The notes below the pieces were generated by a model that saw nothing but the letters and a program-made list of their open reading frames with translations, was not told where the DNA came from and made no database searches. Source: Nematostella vectensis (lineage: Eukaryota; Cnidaria; Anthozoa; Actiniaria; Edwardsiidae). Taken from it: DNA of 64,000 nt. Position numbers and translations under genes: made by a program. The stretch lies in contig NC_064048.1 in the NCBI RefSeq assembly GCF_932526225.1, positions 6,864,627 through 6,928,626 on the forward strand, in the 5' to 3' direction. The number at the start of each line of letters is the position of its first letter. Position 1 is the stretch's first letter. Of the stretch, positions 61,515 to 64,000 are shown piece after piece.

Positions 61515-63172
61515 TATAAAAAAATATTTGGTCAGGTATTAAGGAATTGATAACAACAAAGCCTACTTGCTCAAACCAACCCTCCAAACTTATCATTAAT
61601 AATAAGACAGTCAAAGACCCCAAAGCTATTGCAATAGCCTTTAATAACTTTTTTGCTACAATTGGTAGTCAGCTTGCTAGTAAAATTCCACATGTAGATA
61701 GAAGTCCTGAATCCTTCCTTGGTCCACCGCTAGTAAACAGTTTTGTCCTTTCTCCGGTCACAGCATTTGAGATAGAGGATATTATTTCTGGGTTAAATCC
61801 CTCCAAGGCATCAGGTCCTTATAGCATCCCAGTTTGCCTTCTAAAATTTTTGAAGTCCTATTTATCAGTACCCTTGGAAATATTATACAATCACTCATTT
61901 AGTAATGGCTGTGTACCGGATCAGTTTAAAATTGCAAAAACAATTCCAATTCATAAAAAAGATTCAGCTAGCTGCATGGATAGTTATAGACCAATCTCGC
62001 TGCTTTCAATTTTTAACAAAATCTTGGAGAAACTAATGTATAAAAGACTTATTGCCTTTATTAACAAATATAATATTCTCTATGACAAGCAATTTGGATT
62101 CCGAGAGCACCATACTACTTTTCATGCAACACTTCTAATTGTAGACAAAATTCAAAGGGCTATAGAGGAGGGCCAGTATTCCTGTGGGATATTTCTCGAC
62201 TTCTCAAAAGCATTTGACACAGTTGATCATAAAATTCTTATTAGCAAACTTGCTCACTACGGAATTCGTGGAATTGCAAATGAATGGTTTTCATCATACT
62301 TGTCAAATAGAAGGTAATTTGTGTCAGTTAATAATTCAGAATCTGATGAAGTTGTCCTCACTCATGGAGTCCCACAGGGTTCAGTACTTGGCCCCCTCTT
62401 ATTTCTTATTTATATCAATGACTTTCATAGATGCAGTAGTATATTTGATTTTCATATCTTTGCTGATGACACTAACCTATTTTACTCGAACAGTAGTTTG
62501 CTTGCTCTGGAATCCTGTATCAACGAAAATCTTCTTCATGTTTCTAGCTGGCTTGCTGCCAATAAGCTCTCTCTAAATATCGATAAAACAAACTTCATCA
62601 TTTTTCATCCACCACAGAAAATCTCTAATTATACTCTAAGTATTAAGATAAATGGCAAATGCATCAAGAAAGAGAAGTACATCAAATATCTAGGCATATA
62701 TATTGACTCCCATCTTAGCTGGAAATATCAGATACTTCATATAGCTAAAAAGATTAAACGTTGCATTGGTGTTCTCTCAAAAATAAGACATTATGTAAAT
62801 ATTTCAGTCCTAAAAATGCTTTACTATACATTATTATTTCCATTTCTAACTTACTCAGTTGTGACCTGGGGCAACACCTATGCAACTACTCTTAAGCCCC
62901 TTTTTATACTTCAGAAAAGGGCAATTAGAATATTAACTTTTTCTGATTTTAGGACCCCTTCAAATCCATTATTCTACCAACTTAGTCTCCTCAAACTTCA
63001 TGACATAATCTATCTTAACAATGCACTGTTTATGTATGACTTCCATTCAGATCATTTGCCATCTGTCTTCAAATCATTTTTCACAAATATTAACAGGATA
63101 CATCAATATAATACAAGACTTGCTAGTAGGAAGACTTCCACACAAAATGAAAAGTATGTATTTGGTATGTAA
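61515..63172 (+). mobile_element. 5'-truncated CR1/jockey-like LINE
   Basis: It holds a nearly complete RT but no endonuclease. Its 5' edge lies in AT-rich sequence with a duplicated GTAAGAATATAAAA word (about 61479-61520). Its 3' end runs into a minisatellite. Confidence 0.85.
61547..63172 (+). pseudogene. LINE reverse transcriptase with one in-frame stop
   Basis: The frame runs KNIWSGIKELI, then RT blocks NPSKASGPYSIPVCLLK, YRPISLLSIFNKILEK, FLDFSKAFDTVDHKIL, a TAA at 62315-62317, and on in the same frame: THGVPQGSVLGPLLF, FADDTNLF (the catalytic DD), NKLSLNIDKT. The C-terminal region (RAIRILTFSDF) ends at TAA 63170-63172. Related LINEs have Gln after SNRK/R (from memory), so a single C-to-T change of CAA probably made the stop. 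Everything else looks intact, implying a fairly young copy. Confidence 0.87.
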
Positions 63173-63890
63173 CCTGTATGTAAAAGGCATGTCTTTTTTG
63201 TACTGGATATGTATTGGGTATGTAAAAAAATACATACCTTTTACATACCTATACTTACATACCCTAAACATACCCTTTTCTTTTAGCCATCTATGTATTT
63301 GGTATGTAAAAATACATGCCTTTTATTCACCCACACTTACATACCAAAAACATACCAATCCTATCCAATGCACTTCTATGTATTTGGTATGTAAAAATAC
63401 ATACCTTTTATATATCTGTCCTTACACACCAAAAACATACCCCTTCTCTTTTAGACGTCTGTGTATTTGGTATGTAAAAATACATATCAATTACATATCC
63501 ATTCTTACATACCAAAAACATACCGTTCTCTTTAATCCATATCTATGTATTTGGTATGTAAAAATACAAACCTAATATATACCCATTCTTTCATCCCAAA
63601 CATTTGCCGTTGATCTATGTATTTGGTATGTAAAAAAAACATATCTTTCACATACCTATACTTTTATACCCAAAAAAATGGCAGTATTAGGCCATCTATG
63701 TATTTGGTATGTGAAAATACATACTATTTACATACCCATTCTAACATACCAAAAACACACCCATCTCATTGCTGTATTTGGTATTGAAAAAATGCATGCC
63801 TTTACATACCTATACTTTCAAAAAAGCATACCTTCATTCAGGGCTCTTCTATTAATTTCGTATTCAAAAATACTTTAACCTATTCACATA
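63155..63890. repeat. Minisatellite, ~80-bp unit with internal palindrome
   Basis: Eight units start TATGTATTTGGTATGTAA at about 63155, 63292, 63377, 63461, 63544, 63616, 63697 and 63774. Each holds GGTATGTAAAAATACATACC, a palindrome, followed by a second pair of TACATACC / ACATACCAAAA words. The first unit overlaps the end of the LINE frame. Confidence 0.9.
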
Positions 63891-64000
63891 CCCATTGTAT
63901 GAACTAATAATAAAAATAATATTTATGGTAATGGGTCATTATTCTTGAAATCACAAAAAAATTATTTATAAATAAATAATTAATTAACTAAATAAAAAAT

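Noticed and set aside
63021-63575. 184-codon frame across the minisatellite
   Set aside because: The unit length and composition happen to avoid stops; the protein is only the translated repeat.
63155-63890. CRISPR-like array
   Set aside because: Units are long and diverged with no constant repeat/unique spacer pattern, and the window is animal DNA.

Overview
The window reads as nuclear DNA of an animal, most likely an anthozoan cnidarian such as a sea anemone. This is inference from an intron-rich gene structure, a Dickkopf-type secreted Wnt modulator, an NLR receptor with a DZIP3-type HEPN domain, and a mix of short-LTR Ty3/gypsy, DIRS, CR1/jockey-like LINE and MITE elements. All three host genes lie on the minus strand.

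Layout. 1-14.7 kb is transposon-rich and has no host gene that I can support. It holds a young, complete Ty3/gypsy element (481-5066, identical 138-bp LTRs, 5-bp target duplication), a poly-G/poly-C bounded repeat block (7.1-7.4 kb), a TTAA MITE (8.7 kb), a foldback MITE (9.0-9.2 kb) and a decayed DIRS retrotransposon (10.4-14.7 kb). From 48.48 kb down to about 15.96 kb runs one very large coiled-coil gene. I joined 24 exons by splice sites and phase; the joined reading frame closes exactly, at 17,262 nt or about 5,753 residues. The start (MWGRISSVAQVV), an early KLKSGAKAK segment and a C-terminal membrane anchor make it a giantin (GOLGB1)-like Golgi tether. Its introns hold several MITEs and minisatellites.

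49.4-51.4 kb carries a LINE whose reverse transcriptase has been deleted while the frame stayed open. A four-exon Dickkopf-family gene (212 aa, two ten-cysteine domains) follows at 51.44-53.46 kb, then a fragment of the same LINE family in the opposite orientation (53.9-54.4 kb). 54.8-60.2 kb (leader exon to about 61.1 kb) is an NLR gene: HEPN domain, coiled coil, NACHT ATPase, winged helix and ribonuclease-inhibitor-like LRRs, 1,079 residues. Its largest intron carries a 72-bp-arm inverted repeat and a LINE 3' end. The window closes with a 5'-truncated LINE (61.5-63.17 kb) with one nonsense codon in its reverse transcriptase, running into an ~80-bp minisatellite of palindromic units (63.16-63.89 kb).

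The three host genes are not an operon and share no obvious pathway: Golgi structure, secreted signalling and innate sensing. The most interesting items are the HEPN-NACHT-LRR receptor, which pairs a putative RNase domain with an NTPase switch in the same way as some bacterial antiphage proteins, and the oversized giantin-like gene with its internal duplications and alternative C-terminal exons.
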